A model generated the notes under the pieces. It did no database searches. It saw only the letters and a program-made list of their open reading frames with translations, and was not told the DNA's origin. From NCBI RefSeq assembly GCF_000585375.1, contig NZ_KK073874.1:1798001-1862000 (forward strand): a stretch of DNA of 64,000 nucleotides, in the 5' to 3' direction. Source of the stretch: Cryptosporangium arvum DSM 44712 (GTDB lineage: Bacteria; Actinomycetota; Actinomycetes; Mycobacteriales; Cryptosporangiaceae). Both the position numbers and the translations under genes were made by a program. Below are positions 23,665 to 31,886 of this stretch, in pieces; position 1 is the first letter of the stretch; each line of letters begins with the position of its first letter.

Positions 23665-25412
23665 TGGCCGACGGCCTTCTCCACCCGCCCGACGGGCATC
23701 GCGTACGCGCCCAGGTCCAGCACGCGCAGCGCCTCGGAACCGCGGACCGGGCGCAGCGCGCTCGGCCGGGCGACGCCGGGGGCCAGGGAGACGAACAGCG
23801 TCCGGCTGCGGCGCCACCCGACCGGGCGGATCTCGGCCACGGCCAGGTCGGCCCACGCCAGTTCGGCGTCCGCAGTGCTCGAACCGGTGGCGTCGATCCG
23901 GACCGGACGGTGCCGGAACTGCGCGACGGCGGAGACCAGCGACCCGACGAAACCGGCGACGCACCCGACCAGCACGGCCCACGCGGTCGCGTTCCGGGCG
24001 TCGTACAGGACCACCTCGAGCCCCGCGGCGGCGAACGCGGCGCCGATCAGCAGCCGGCCGCCGATCCGCACCAGCGCGTGACCGATCCGCGCCGTCGAGC
24101 GGACGACCAGCCGGTCGGGTTCGAACCCGAGCTGAGCCCGGTCGAACGCCCGCGCGGTCACCTGGCTGCCGAACCCGAACACCCCCGCGCCGGCGACGAG
24201 CACCACCCCGAAGAGGACGAGCGACCCGGTGTCGGGCAGGAGCTGGTGCCGCTCGCCGAGCACGAACAGCGTCGCGGCCAGGCCGAACAGCGCGAACAAC
24301 ACCGTCGACCCGCCGGCGAGCATCACCGCGAGGCCACGCAGCGCGATCAGCCACGGCCGGGACGCGATCGTGACCCCGGGCGGCTTCACCTCGGCGACCG
24401 CTGCGGGCTCCGCGGGCACCGTGTGGAGCGCGCCCTCGGCCACCACGATCTCCGGGTGGTCCAGCACGGTCGGCACGATCCCCAGCCGCCGGTGCAGCAG
24501 CGTGGCCACCAGCGGCACCCGGGTCGAGCCGCCGACCAGGAACAGGCCCGCGACCCGGCCCGGGGACGCGTCGATCGCGGCGGCCGTCACGTCGACCGAA
24601 CGTTCCAGCAGTGGCCGGGCCGCCGCCTCGAACCCCTCCCGGGTGACCCGCACGTCGCGGTCGAGCGACGGGATCAGCACCTCGGCCGACGAGCGGCGCG
24701 ACAGCGACTCCTTGGCCGCGCGGGCGTCGTCCCAGAGCTGCCGGAACGCCCGGGAACCGGGATCGAACGACACGCCGGTCGCCGCCACGACGAGCGCGTC
24801 CAGGTCCACTCCGCCGAGGTCGTCGAGCCCGTCGTACGCGAGCGTCTCGAACGCCGACGAGACGACGCTGACGTCGAACGTCCCGGCGCCGAGGTCGTAC
24901 ACCACGATCGACTGCCCGTCGGGGATCCGGCCGCCCTGAGCCCGCACGTGGTAGGCCGCCGCGGCGACCGGTTCGGGTACCAGCGCCGGCGCGGGCAGGC
25001 CCGCGCGCACGGCGGCGTCGACGAGCACCGCGCGCCGGACGGCGCCCCAGGACACGGGGAACGTCAGGACGACCGAACCCGGGGGCGCACCCGCCGTCCG
25101 GGTGGCCTCGTCCCAGACGACGCGGAGCGTCGCGGCGATCGCGGCGGCGATCGAGATCTCCCGCTCACCCAGCAGCAGCGTGCCCTCGTCGATCCGCCGT
25201 TTCGGGGTGGGCTCGTAGCACTCCGGGCGCACCCGGGCCGCGCGGACGGCCTCCGGCCCGGCCCGCACCGTGCCGTCCGGCTCGAGGTGGACCGCCGACG
25301 GGAGGAGCGGCGAGCCGTCGAACAACAGCGGACGGATCCGCTGGTCGGGCCACCGCAGCAGCGCGACCGTGTTCGAGGTGCCGTAGTCGACGGCGAGCGT
25401 CGTACCCGACAC
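23616..25412 (-). CDS. Membrane-anchored Hsp70-like protein
   Basis: A 598-residue protein whose N-terminal 340 residues are an actin-fold Hsp70 ATPase: phosphate-1 loop AVDYGTSNT (7-15), phosphate-2 loop DLGAGTFD (173-180) and adenosine motif GGSTRVP (294-300). The usual peptide-binding domain is absent. About four membrane segments take its place (around residues 354-385, 395-416, 450-470 and 476-498), followed by a soluble tail of about 95 residues. It is therefore not a general chaperone. An ATP-dependent sensor or membrane assembly factor is possible. It starts at a GTG at 25412 directly before the conserved strand. The divergent neighbour is a PaaK-like ligase, 53 bp away. Confidence 0.85.
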   Translation of the reverse strand: MSGTTLAVDYGTSNTVALLRWPDQRIRPLLFDGSPLLPSAVHLEPDGTVRAGPEAVRAARVRPECYEPTPKRRIDEGTLLLGEREISIAAAIAATLRVVWDEATRTAGAPPGSVVLTFPVSWGAVRRAVLVDAAVRAGLPAPALVPEPVAAAAYHVRAQGGRIPDGQSIVVYDLGAGTFDVSVVSSAFETLAYDGLDDLGGVDLDALVVAATGVSFDPGSRAFRQLWDDARAAKESLSRRSSAEVLIPSLDRDVRVTREGFEAAARPLLERSVDVTAAAIDASPGRVAGLFLVGGSTRVPLVATLLHRRLGIVPTVLDHPEIVVAEGALHTVPAEPAAVAEVKPPGVTIASRPWLIALRGLAVMLAGGSTVLFALFGLAATLFVLGERHQLLPDTGSLVLFGVVLVAGAGVFGFGSQVTARAFDRAQLGFEPDRLVVRSTARIGHALVRIGGRLLIGAAFAAAGLEVVLYDARNATAWAVLVGCVAGFVGSLVSAVAQFRHRPVRIDATGSSTADAELAWADLAVAEIRPVGWRRSRTLFVSLAPGVARPSALRPVRGSEALRVLDLGAYAMPVGRVEKAVGHYWRSVRDETAPTAAR

Positions 25413-25465
25413 GGCGGGCAGCCTATCGCTGCCGATCAAGCGGCCGGAACGGCACACTGAGGCCC

Positions 25466-26749
25466 ATGCGCCTCGACCCGGTCGCGCTGTTCCACGACGC
25501 CGCCAGGAACGTTCCGGCCTACCGGCACTTCCTGGCCGAGCGGGGCGTGGACACCGCGAGCATCCGCACACTCCTGGACTACGCCGCGCTGCCGGTGGTC
25601 ACGAAGGAGAACTACGTCCGGGCGTACCCGCTGCCCGAGCGGTGCCGCGGCGGCTCGCTCGACGGCTGCGACACGGTGGCGCTCTCGTCGGGCTCGTCCG
25701 GCCAGCCGACGGTGTGGCCGCGCCGGCTCGTCGACGAGCTCGCCGCGACCGAGCGGTTCGCCGAGATCTTCCGGACCTTCGGCGCCGACGAGCACCGCAC
25801 GCTGGCGGTGATCTGCTTCCCGCTCGGCAACTGGGTCGGCGGCATGTTCACCGCGGCGGCCTGCCGTCACCTGGCGACGCAGGGCTTCCGACTCACGGTG
25901 GCCACGCCCGGCAACGTCGTCGACGAGATCCTCCGCGTGGTCGACGCGCTCGGGCCGCTCTACGAACAGGTCGTGCTGCTGGGGTATCCGCCGTTCGTCA
26001 AGAACGTCGTCGACCGCGGTTCCGGCTGGCCAGACCGGCGGCTCAAGCTCGTGTTCGCCGGTGAGGTCTTCAGCGAACGGTGGCGCGACCTGGTCGCCGG
26101 GCGCGCCGGTATCGCCGACCCGGTCACCCACACCGCCGCTCTCTACGGCACCGCCGACGCCGGGGTGCTGGGCATCGAGACGCCGTCGAGCGTCCGGCTC
26201 CGCCGTGAGCTGAGCAGCACCACGTTCGCCGGTGGCCGGCTCCCGACGCTCGTGGAGTACGACCCCGGTCACCGGTACTTCGAGACCGACGGCGACGCGC
26301 TGCTGTTCACCGCGGACGGCGCGGTGCCGCTGATCCGCTACGACATCGGCGACGAGGGCGGGATACTCCCCGGCAACCTGGTCTACGTGTTCGGGCGCCG
26401 GCTGTTCGCGGTGTCGCTCTACGGCGCGAACGTCTACCCGGAGAACGTCGCCGAGGCGCTGGAGGCCGACGACGTCGTCGGCTGGACGACCGGCCGGTTC
26501 GTGCTGCGCACCCCGGAGAGCGACGACGGCGACCGCTACCTGGACGTCACCGTCGAGCTCGCTCCCGGTCACGGCGGCGAGGGTCGCGAAAACCGGGTGG
26601 CCGAGGCGATCCGGGCCTACCTGCCCGGGGTGAACAGCGAGTTCGCGCACTACGTCCCGGCGGCCAGGCAACTGCCGACGGTGCGGTTCCGCCCGATCGG
26701 CGACCCGGACAACTTCCCGCTCGGAGTGAAGCACCGCTACTCTCGGTGA
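25466..26749 (+). CDS. Phenylacetate-CoA ligase-like adenylate-forming enzyme
   Basis: A 427-residue member of the PaaK-like branch of the ANL superfamily. Such enzymes activate a carboxylic acid as an acyl-adenylate. The P-loop is SSGSSGQPT (about residues 74-82), YGTADAG is the next conserved block, and LIRYDIGDEGG holds the ribose-binding Asp. VFGRRLFAVSLYGANVYPENV matches the hinge to the small C-terminal domain. Length is close to PaaK (about 430-440). The substrate is unknown; no phenylacetate pathway genes are adjacent. It is a single gene divergent from the Hsp70-like gene and ends 39 bp before the ECF sigma operon. Confidence 0.82.
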   Translation: MRLDPVALFHDAARNVPAYRHFLAERGVDTASIRTLLDYAALPVVTKENYVRAYPLPERCRGGSLDGCDTVALSSGSSGQPTVWPRRLVDELAATERFAEIFRTFGADEHRTLAVICFPLGNWVGGMFTAAACRHLATQGFRLTVATPGNVVDEILRVVDALGPLYEQVVLLGYPPFVKNVVDRGSGWPDRRLKLVFAGEVFSERWRDLVAGRAGIADPVTHTAALYGTADAGVLGIETPSSVRLRRELSSTTFAGGRLPTLVEYDPGHRYFETDGDALLFTADGAVPLIRYDIGDEGGILPGNLVYVFGRRLFAVSLYGANVYPENVAEALEADDVVGWTTGRFVLRTPESDDGDRYLDVTVELAPGHGGEGRENRVAEAIRAYLPGVNSEFAHYVPAARQLPTVRFRPIGDPDNFPLGVKHRYSR

Positions 26750-26753
26750 TCGA

Positions 26754-26779
26754 GAACCCGAAGCGGGGGTCGCGTCGTC
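26754..26779 (+). promoter_or_regulatory. Possible ECF promoter of the sigma/ABC operon
   Basis: GAACCC, 16 bases, then CGTC lie just before the sigma gene start at 26789. This is the usual form of an ECF promoter and would allow autoregulation. The match is short, and the -10 element is only 9 bp from the start codon, so the mRNA would be leaderless or start very close to the gene. Confidence 0.3.
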
Positions 26780-26788
26780 TCCCTGGGC

Positions 26789-27328
26789 GTGAACGGTGTG
26801 ACAGAAGCTGAGCTCGTGCGCCGGGTCGCCGACGGCGACCGCGCGGCGTTCGACGAGTTGTACCGGCGCACCGCGCCCTGGTTGGCGGTGCGGCTGCGCC
26901 GTCGCTGCGCCGACGACGACCTCGTCGCCGACGTGCTCCAGGAGACCTACCTGGCGGTCTGGCGGGCCGCCGGCAGCTACGCGGGCTCGGTGACCGAGGG
27001 CAGCGCGGTCGGCTGGCTCTGGACGATCGCCGCCAACCGGCTCGTCGACGCGTTCCGGCGGCGCGCCCGCCAGGAGCGGGTGCCTGCTGTCCCGCTGGTG
27101 CCGCGCACCGCGCCGGCCGCCGAGGACGAGGTGATGGCGACCCGCGTCGACCAGGACCTGGAACAGGCGCTGCTGCGCCTGCCCCCGGAGCTGCGTCAGG
27201 TGTTGCAGGCGATGGTGCTCGACGGCCTCTCGGTCCGGCAGACGTCGGTGCTGCTCGGCATGCCCGAGGGAACGGTGAAGACCCGCGCGCGGCGGGCCCG
27301 GATCGCGCTGCGGGAGGCGCTCTCATGA
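26789..27328 (+). CDS. ECF-family RNA polymerase sigma factor
   Basis: A 179-residue sigma factor. Region 2 (about residues 6-80) contains ADVLQETYLAVWRAAGSY and the -10 helix WLWTIAANRLVDAFRRRARQ. Region 4 (about 122-177) contains LLRLPPELRQVLQAMVLDGLSVRQTSVLLGMPEGTVKTRARRARIAL. The gene is GTG-initiated. Its stop overlaps the start of the anti-sigma gene (ATGA), so the pair is coupled. The downstream ABC genes are the likely targets of this factor. Confidence 0.92.
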   Translation: MNGVTEAELVRRVADGDRAAFDELYRRTAPWLAVRLRRRCADDDLVADVLQETYLAVWRAAGSYAGSVTEGSAVGWLWTIAANRLVDAFRRRARQERVPAVPLVPRTAPAAEDEVMATRVDQDLEQALLRLPPELRQVLQAMVLDGLSVRQTSVLLGMPEGTVKTRARRARIALREALS

Positions 27329-28116
27329 CCCATCCGACCCCCACGATCCTCACCCGCTACGCGCACGGCGGCAACGGGCTCGACGACGCCACGCTCTGGT
27401 CGGTCGAGGTCCACCTCGACGGCTGCGCGGACTGCCGCGCGCACCTGGCCACCCCCGCCACCGCGGACCTGCTCGATCGGGTCGCCGCCTCGCTGGACCA
27501 GGCGATCCGGACCGGTCCGGCGCCGGCCCCGTACCGCCGTCCGGCCTTCACCGTCCACCGGCGCTGGCTGGCCTGGACGCTGCTGCCCTGGCTCGCGATG
27601 ACGATCGCCGTGGTGACCTGCGCGGTGGCGCTCGACCGCGTCGCGCCGAGTCTGCCGTCGCTCGTGCTGCTGCTCGCTCCGGTGGCGCCGCTGCCCGGCG
27701 TCGCGGCGTCCTGGAGCCGTCGCTTCGATCCGGTCTGGGAGCTGATCGTCACCACGCCGTCGGCCGGGTTGGCGATGGTGCTGCGCCGCACGCTCGCCGT
27801 GCTCGTCGTCGTCCTCCCGGTTCTGCTGGTGGCCGGCCTGAGCACCGGCACCTCGCTGGCCCTCACCCTGCTGCCGTGCCTGGCCTTCACCGCGGGCACG
27901 TTGGCGCTCGGCGCGTTCGTCGGCGTGCGGCCGGCCGCGATCGGGCTCGGCCTGGCCTGGTCCGGGGCCGTGCTCCTGCCGAGCCTGGCCAGCGAATCCC
28001 TCTCCCCGCTCCTCCGGCCGGGCAGCACCGCCCTGTGGGCGGTCGCCGCCGTGGCGTTCGCCGCGCTCGTCCCGCTCGTCGCGACCCACTTCCGCCGCCT
28101 GCGCAGCGGCGCGTGA
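27325..28116 (+). CDS. Membrane anti-sigma factor with zinc-finger (zf-HC2) domain
   Basis: A 263-residue protein. The N-terminus holds the zinc-binding motif VEVHLDGCADC (His-x3-Cys-x2-Cys, about residues 27-37), the hallmark of ZAS-type anti-sigma factors. After a linker there are about six hydrophobic segments (residues 72-250), which is more than the usual single helix. It should bind and silence the sigma factor encoded by the overlapping upstream gene until an envelope signal arrives. The multi-helix membrane part may itself interact with the ABC transporter encoded next. Confidence 0.85.
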   Translation: MTHPTPTILTRYAHGGNGLDDATLWSVEVHLDGCADCRAHLATPATADLLDRVAASLDQAIRTGPAPAPYRRPAFTVHRRWLAWTLLPWLAMTIAVVTCAVALDRVAPSLPSLVLLLAPVAPLPGVAASWSRRFDPVWELIVTTPSAGLAMVLRRTLAVLVVVLPVLLVAGLSTGTSLALTLLPCLAFTAGTLALGAFVGVRPAAIGLGLAWSGAVLLPSLASESLSPLLRPGSTALWAVAAVAFAALVPLVATHFRRLRSGA

Positions 28117-28139
28117 ACCCCCAGGAAAGGAACGACCCC

Positions 28140-28934
28140 ATGCGTCCGGTGAGCGCGGCCGAAACGGCCCCCACCCTCGTCCCGTGGCTCGTGCGGGCGG
28201 AGAGTCTCCGCGTCCGCGCCGGCAAGCACCTGGCCGTGGACGGCCTCGACCTGACCCTCGACACCGGCGTCCATGGGCTGCTCGGCCCGAACGGCGCCGG
28301 CAAGACCACGCTGATGCGTGCGCTCGCCACGGTCGTGAAACCCGCCGGCGGCACGCTGACGCTGCTCGGCGCGTCGGTGGACGGCCGGGCCGACCTCCGC
28401 GAGGTCCGGCGCGGCCTGGGCTACCTGCCGCAGCAGTTCGGTTTCTACCCGCGGTTCACCGTCCGCGAGTTCGTCGAGTACATGGCCTGGCTCAAGGAAA
28501 TGCCCAAGGCGGCCATCCCCGACGCCGTGCAGCGCTCGATCGACCGCGTCGGCCTCACCGCGAAAGCCGACGCGAAGATGAAGACGCTGTCCGGGGGCAT
28601 GCTGCGCCGGGCCGGCATCGCGCAGGCGATCGTGAACGAGCCGCAGCTGCTGCTGCTCGACGAACCCACGGTCGGCCTCGACCCCGAACAGCGCCTCGAC
28701 TTCCGCGATCTGCTGCGTGACCTCGGCCGCGACAGCTGCGTCCTGGTCTCGACGCACCTGGTCGAAGACGTCGTCGCGGCCTGCACCGACGTCATCCTGA
28801 TGAACGAGGGCCGGCTCCTGTTCCAGGGCAGCCCCGACGACCTCGTCGCCCGTGGCGGCCCGAACGACGCCGGTGACAGCCCCGCCGAGCGCGGCTACTC
28901 CGCCCTCCTGCGTCAGCACCGGAGCAACGCATGA
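28140..28934 (+). CDS. ABC transporter ATP-binding protein
   Basis: A 264-residue ABC ATPase. Walker A is GPNGAGKTT (about residues 49-57), the signature motif is LSGGMLRR, and Walker B is LLLLDEPTVGLDPEQR with the switch His in VSTHLVEDV. The Q-loop is in YLPQQFGFYPRFTVREF. It resembles export-type (CcmA/DrrA-like) subunits. The ATG follows AGGAAAGGA. It overlaps the next membrane gene by four bases, so it should power the complex formed by the two following membrane proteins. Confidence 0.93.
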   Translation: MRPVSAAETAPTLVPWLVRAESLRVRAGKHLAVDGLDLTLDTGVHGLLGPNGAGKTTLMRALATVVKPAGGTLTLLGASVDGRADLREVRRGLGYLPQQFGFYPRFTVREFVEYMAWLKEMPKAAIPDAVQRSIDRVGLTAKADAKMKTLSGGMLRRAGIAQAIVNEPQLLLLDEPTVGLDPEQRLDFRDLLRDLGRDSCVLVSTHLVEDVVAACTDVILMNEGRLLFQGSPDDLVARGGPNDAGDSPAERGYSALLRQHRSNA

Positions 28935-30244
28935 GCCGCATCCTGGGTATCGAACTCCGACGCTCGGCCGCGTTCGGCGCCGCGCTGCTGATCGCGGTCG
29001 CCGGCTCGATCGTCCTCCAGGCGACCTCGGGGCGCTGGTCGTCGGGCTGGATGGCGCTGGTCATGGTCCAGCGTGAGTACCTCATCGTCGTGGTACCGCT
29101 CACGATGGCCGCCGGGGCCTGGCAGTCCTATCGCGAGCACCGCGCGAACGTCGCCGAGCTCTTCGCGACCGTGCCCCGGCCGCGTCCGCTGCAGGTCGTC
29201 CCGGTGCTGATCGCGACCGGGCTGGCGGCTCTGGTCGCGTACCTGGTCGCGCTGGCCGCGGCGGTGCCACGGATCATCGACACCGCGAGCTACCTGCCGG
29301 CCGCCGCGTTCGTGGTGGTGGCGGTCGGCGTGCTCACGATGGTCGTGGCGTTCTGGCTCGGGCTGGGGCTCGGGCGGCTGCGTCCGGCGCTGGCCACCGC
29401 ACCGGCGGTGGCCGTGGCGGGGTTCGCGCTGCTCGGCTTCGGGCCGCAGTTGTTCTCCGACGAGGCGCCCGCGACGGCGTTCTTCCCCGGGTCCGGCATG
29501 GGTACGTTCAGCGCCTACGACACGATCAGCGGGCGGATCAGCGCCACCCAGACCGTGTGGCTGGTCGCTCTGGCCGCGGCCGCGTTCGTGCTCTTCGCGG
29601 TCCGCCACCGCCGGTTCGCGGTGGCCGCGCTCGTGCCGCTGGTGGTCGGCGCGACGCTCACCGCGTTCGCGATGCCGACCGATGACGCCTACGACCGGGA
29701 GAAGCTCGACCCCGTCGCCCAGCAGCTGGTGTGCACCGAGGACGCCGGCCCGCGGGTCTGCGTGAGCCGGGCCAACGAGTCGCTGCTGCCCGAGGTGACG
29801 CCGAAGGCGCGGCACGTGCTGAAGCTCCTGGCCTCCACGCCGATCGTCGAGGCGCACGAGGACACCTCGACGTTCTTCCCGATGACCAAGCCGGCCGAAC
29901 GGCCCGACACCGTGCTGATGAACGTCCAGGTCGACCGGCACGGGCACCTCGCGTTCCCGGGACGACTCGAGCTGCAGATGCTGACCGGGGTGTTCGGCGG
30001 CCCGGTGCGGTGCGGGGACAGCCGGAGCTACACGGCCGGCACGGTCGCGGCGTTCTGGTTGCTCGGCCGCGAGCCGGCCACCGGCCTCGACGGCATGGAA
30101 TTCGAGGATCCCGAGTCCGTCCAGCTCTACCGCGACCTCAGAGCACTGCCGAAGGCCGAGGCCGACGCCCGGGTCGCCGCGGTGTACCCGGCCGCCGAGA
30201 AGTGCCGGGACACGCTGCCGATCCTGACCGGCGGCGCCCGGTGA
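28931..30244 (+). CDS. ABC transporter membrane protein with extracytoplasmic domain
   Basis: A 437-residue membrane protein. About six helices lie in the first 250 residues, in an ABC-2-like pattern. A C-terminal soluble domain of about 180 residues follows the last helix (FAVAALVPLVVGATLTAFAMP). That domain has paired cysteines (LVCTEDAGPRVCVS, then CGDS and EKCRD), suggesting an oxidising extracytoplasmic location. It overlaps the ATPase gene and the following gene by four bases each. The transported substrate is unknown. Membrane proteins of this shape occur in actinobacterial sigma-linked ABC operons. Confidence 0.75.
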   Translation: MSRILGIELRRSAAFGAALLIAVAGSIVLQATSGRWSSGWMALVMVQREYLIVVVPLTMAAGAWQSYREHRANVAELFATVPRPRPLQVVPVLIATGLAALVAYLVALAAAVPRIIDTASYLPAAAFVVVAVGVLTMVVAFWLGLGLGRLRPALATAPAVAVAGFALLGFGPQLFSDEAPATAFFPGSGMGTFSAYDTISGRISATQTVWLVALAAAAFVLFAVRHRRFAVAALVPLVVGATLTAFAMPTDDAYDREKLDPVAQQLVCTEDAGPRVCVSRANESLLPEVTPKARHVLKLLASTPIVEAHEDTSTFFPMTKPAERPDTVLMNVQVDRHGHLAFPGRLELQMLTGVFGGPVRCGDSRSYTAGTVAAFWLLGREPATGLDGMEFEDPESVQLYRDLRALPKAEADARVAAVYPAAEKCRDTLPILTGGAR

Positions 30245-30837
30245 GGTGGCTCGTGCTCTACGCCCGTTCGCGCCGGGTGCCGATGGCGCTCGGCGCGGCG
30301 GCCGCGGGCACGTTCCTGAGTTGGCTGATCGCGTCGACGACGAGCGATCAGGACCCGGTGGGCAGCACGGCTCTCCTGTTGGCCGTCCTCCTGCTGATCG
30401 CGATCGCGACCGCCACGCTCGGCGGCCCCGACGCCAGCCTCGACCGGACGGCCGCGCGTCCCTGGGCCCGGCTGCGGGCCTCGCACCTGATCGTGGTCCT
30501 GGGCTGCGTGACGCTGCTGCTGCAGGCCACCGAGGTGACCGGTACGCGGTTCGGGCCGATCGGGTTCGTGGTCCGCAACGCGGGTGGCCTGCTGGGGCTG
30601 ACCGCACTGGGGGCGGCCGCGGTCGGGGCCGCCCGCGCCTGGATCCTGCCGCTGGGGTGGACGCTTCTCGCGGCGACGTTCCCGGGCCACGGCCGGGTCG
30701 GCGAGGCGCTGACCTGGCAGATCCAGTCCCCGGGGAGCCGACCGGCCACGGTGGTGGCCGCGGTGCTCGGGCTCGCCGGGCTGGTGGCCTACACGCTCCG
30801 CGGCCCGCGCCCCGGCACATCGCCCGAGAACCCTTAG
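30241..30837 (+). CDS. Small ABC-operon membrane protein
   Basis: A 198-residue protein starting at GTG inside the GTGA overlap with the preceding gene. Five to six hydrophobic segments are visible: around residues 14-32, 42-60, 82-100, 110-130, 134-150 and 170-187. It has no recognised domain. Position and coupling make it the second membrane component of the ABC complex. Its stop overlaps the convergent aldo/keto reductase gene by four bases. Confidence 0.7.
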   Translation: MRWLVLYARSRRVPMALGAAAAGTFLSWLIASTTSDQDPVGSTALLLAVLLLIAIATATLGGPDASLDRTAARPWARLRASHLIVVLGCVTLLLQATEVTGTRFGPIGFVVRNAGGLLGLTALGAAAVGAARAWILPLGWTLLAATFPGHGRVGEALTWQIQSPGSRPATVVAAVLGLAGLVAYTLRGPRPGTSPENP

Positions 30838-31784
30838 TTGCCCACTGCCAGTTGCGCCATCATCGGGGTGGGGTAGCGGTCGCCGCGGGCCGAACCGGCG
30901 GGGACGGCCCGCTCGATCGCGGCCAGGTCATCGGCGGAGAGCTCGAGTTCGAGCGCCGGCAGCGCCTCGGCCAGGCGCTCGCGCGTGCGGGCGCCGATCA
31001 GCGGCACGATGTCGGCTCCCTGAGCGGCCACCCAGGCGATCGCCAGTTGCGCGGTCGTGCAGCCCTTCGCGTCGGCGACGCGGCGCAGCGCGTCGACGAG
31101 TGCGAGGTTGTGGGCGACGTTCCCGGCCGAGAACCGGGGCATCAGGTTCCGGTGGTCGCCGGCGGTGCCGGGGCGCCAGTGCCCCGACAGCAGGCCGCGG
31201 CTCAGCACGCCGTACGCGGTCAGACCGATCCCCAGCTCGCGCAGCACCGGCAGCACCTCGGCCTCCGCCCCGCGGGAGAGCAGCGAGTACTCGATCTGCA
31301 GATCGGCGATCGGCGTCACGGCGTGCGCCCGGCGGATCGTCGCGGCGCCGACCTCCGACAACCCGGCCGACCGCACGTACCCGGCGTCGATCAGGTCCCG
31401 GATCGCCCCGACCGTGTCCTCGATCGGCACCGCCGGGTCCAGCCGGGCCGGCCGGTAGACGTCGACGTACTCGACGCCCAGCCGGCTGAGCGAGTGACTC
31501 AGGAAGTTCTTCACCGACGCCGGGCGGCCGTCGAACCCGAGCATCGTGCCGTCGGGGTCGCGCAGCGCCCCGAACTTGACGCTCAGCACGTAACCGTCCC
31601 GTGGACGGCCCCGCAGCGCGGAAGCCAGCAGCAGCTCGTTGTGTCCGTTGCCGTAGAAGTCGGCGGTGTCGACGAAGGTGATGCCCGCGTCCAGCGCCGC
31701 CTGCACGGTGGCGATGCTCTCCGCGCGGTCGCTCGTTCCGTAGGCGTCCGACATGGCCATCGCGCCCAGTCCGAATGTGTTCAT
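30834..31784 (-). CDS. Aldo/keto reductase
   Basis: A 316-residue NADPH-dependent oxidoreductase with a TIM-barrel fold. The Asp and Tyr of the catalytic tetrad are in FVDTADFYGNGHNE and the Lys in VLSVKFGAL. The usual histidine position reads VDVYRPARLDP, so Ala or Arg replaces His; this is usual in the actinobacterial YakC-like subgroup. The C-terminal VPLIGARTRERLAEAL is the NADPH-binding segment. Substrates are aldehydes or ketones. It is divergent from an XRE regulator, which probably controls it. Confidence 0.9.
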   Translation of the reverse strand: MNTFGLGAMAMSDAYGTSDRAESIATVQAALDAGITFVDTADFYGNGHNELLLASALRGRPRDGYVLSVKFGALRDPDGTMLGFDGRPASVKNFLSHSLSRLGVEYVDVYRPARLDPAVPIEDTVGAIRDLIDAGYVRSAGLSEVGAATIRRAHAVTPIADLQIEYSLLSRGAEAEVLPVLRELGIGLTAYGVLSRGLLSGHWRPGTAGDHRNLMPRFSAGNVAHNLALVDALRRVADAKGCTTAQLAIAWVAAQGADIVPLIGARTRERLAEALPALELELSADDLAAIERAVPAGSARGDRYPTPMMAQLAVGN

Positions 31785-31836
31785 GACGCCGACCCTGCCC
31801 GCGGCGGTGGAACCCCGAAATCGGAGCGTTCATCGT

Positions 31837-31851
31837 GGGAGCGCCGCTCCC
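31837..31851. promoter_or_regulatory. Inverted repeat between AKR and XRE genes
   Basis: GGGAGCGCCGCTCCC has perfect 6-bp arms. It lies in the 102-bp divergent spacer, 53 bp from the AKR start and 36 bp from the XRE start. CCGAAATCGG (31815-31824) is a second small repeat. Both are candidate sites for the XRE protein. Confidence 0.4.
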
Positions 31852-31886
31852 TGGCTCGTCGGCCCTCGCCGGGGGAGCATGGCCAC

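Noticed and set aside
24115-24133. CGGGTTCGAACCCG resembles a tRNA T-arm
   Set aside because: It lies inside the Hsp70-like coding frame with no acceptor, D or anticodon arms around it; it is a chance GC palindrome.
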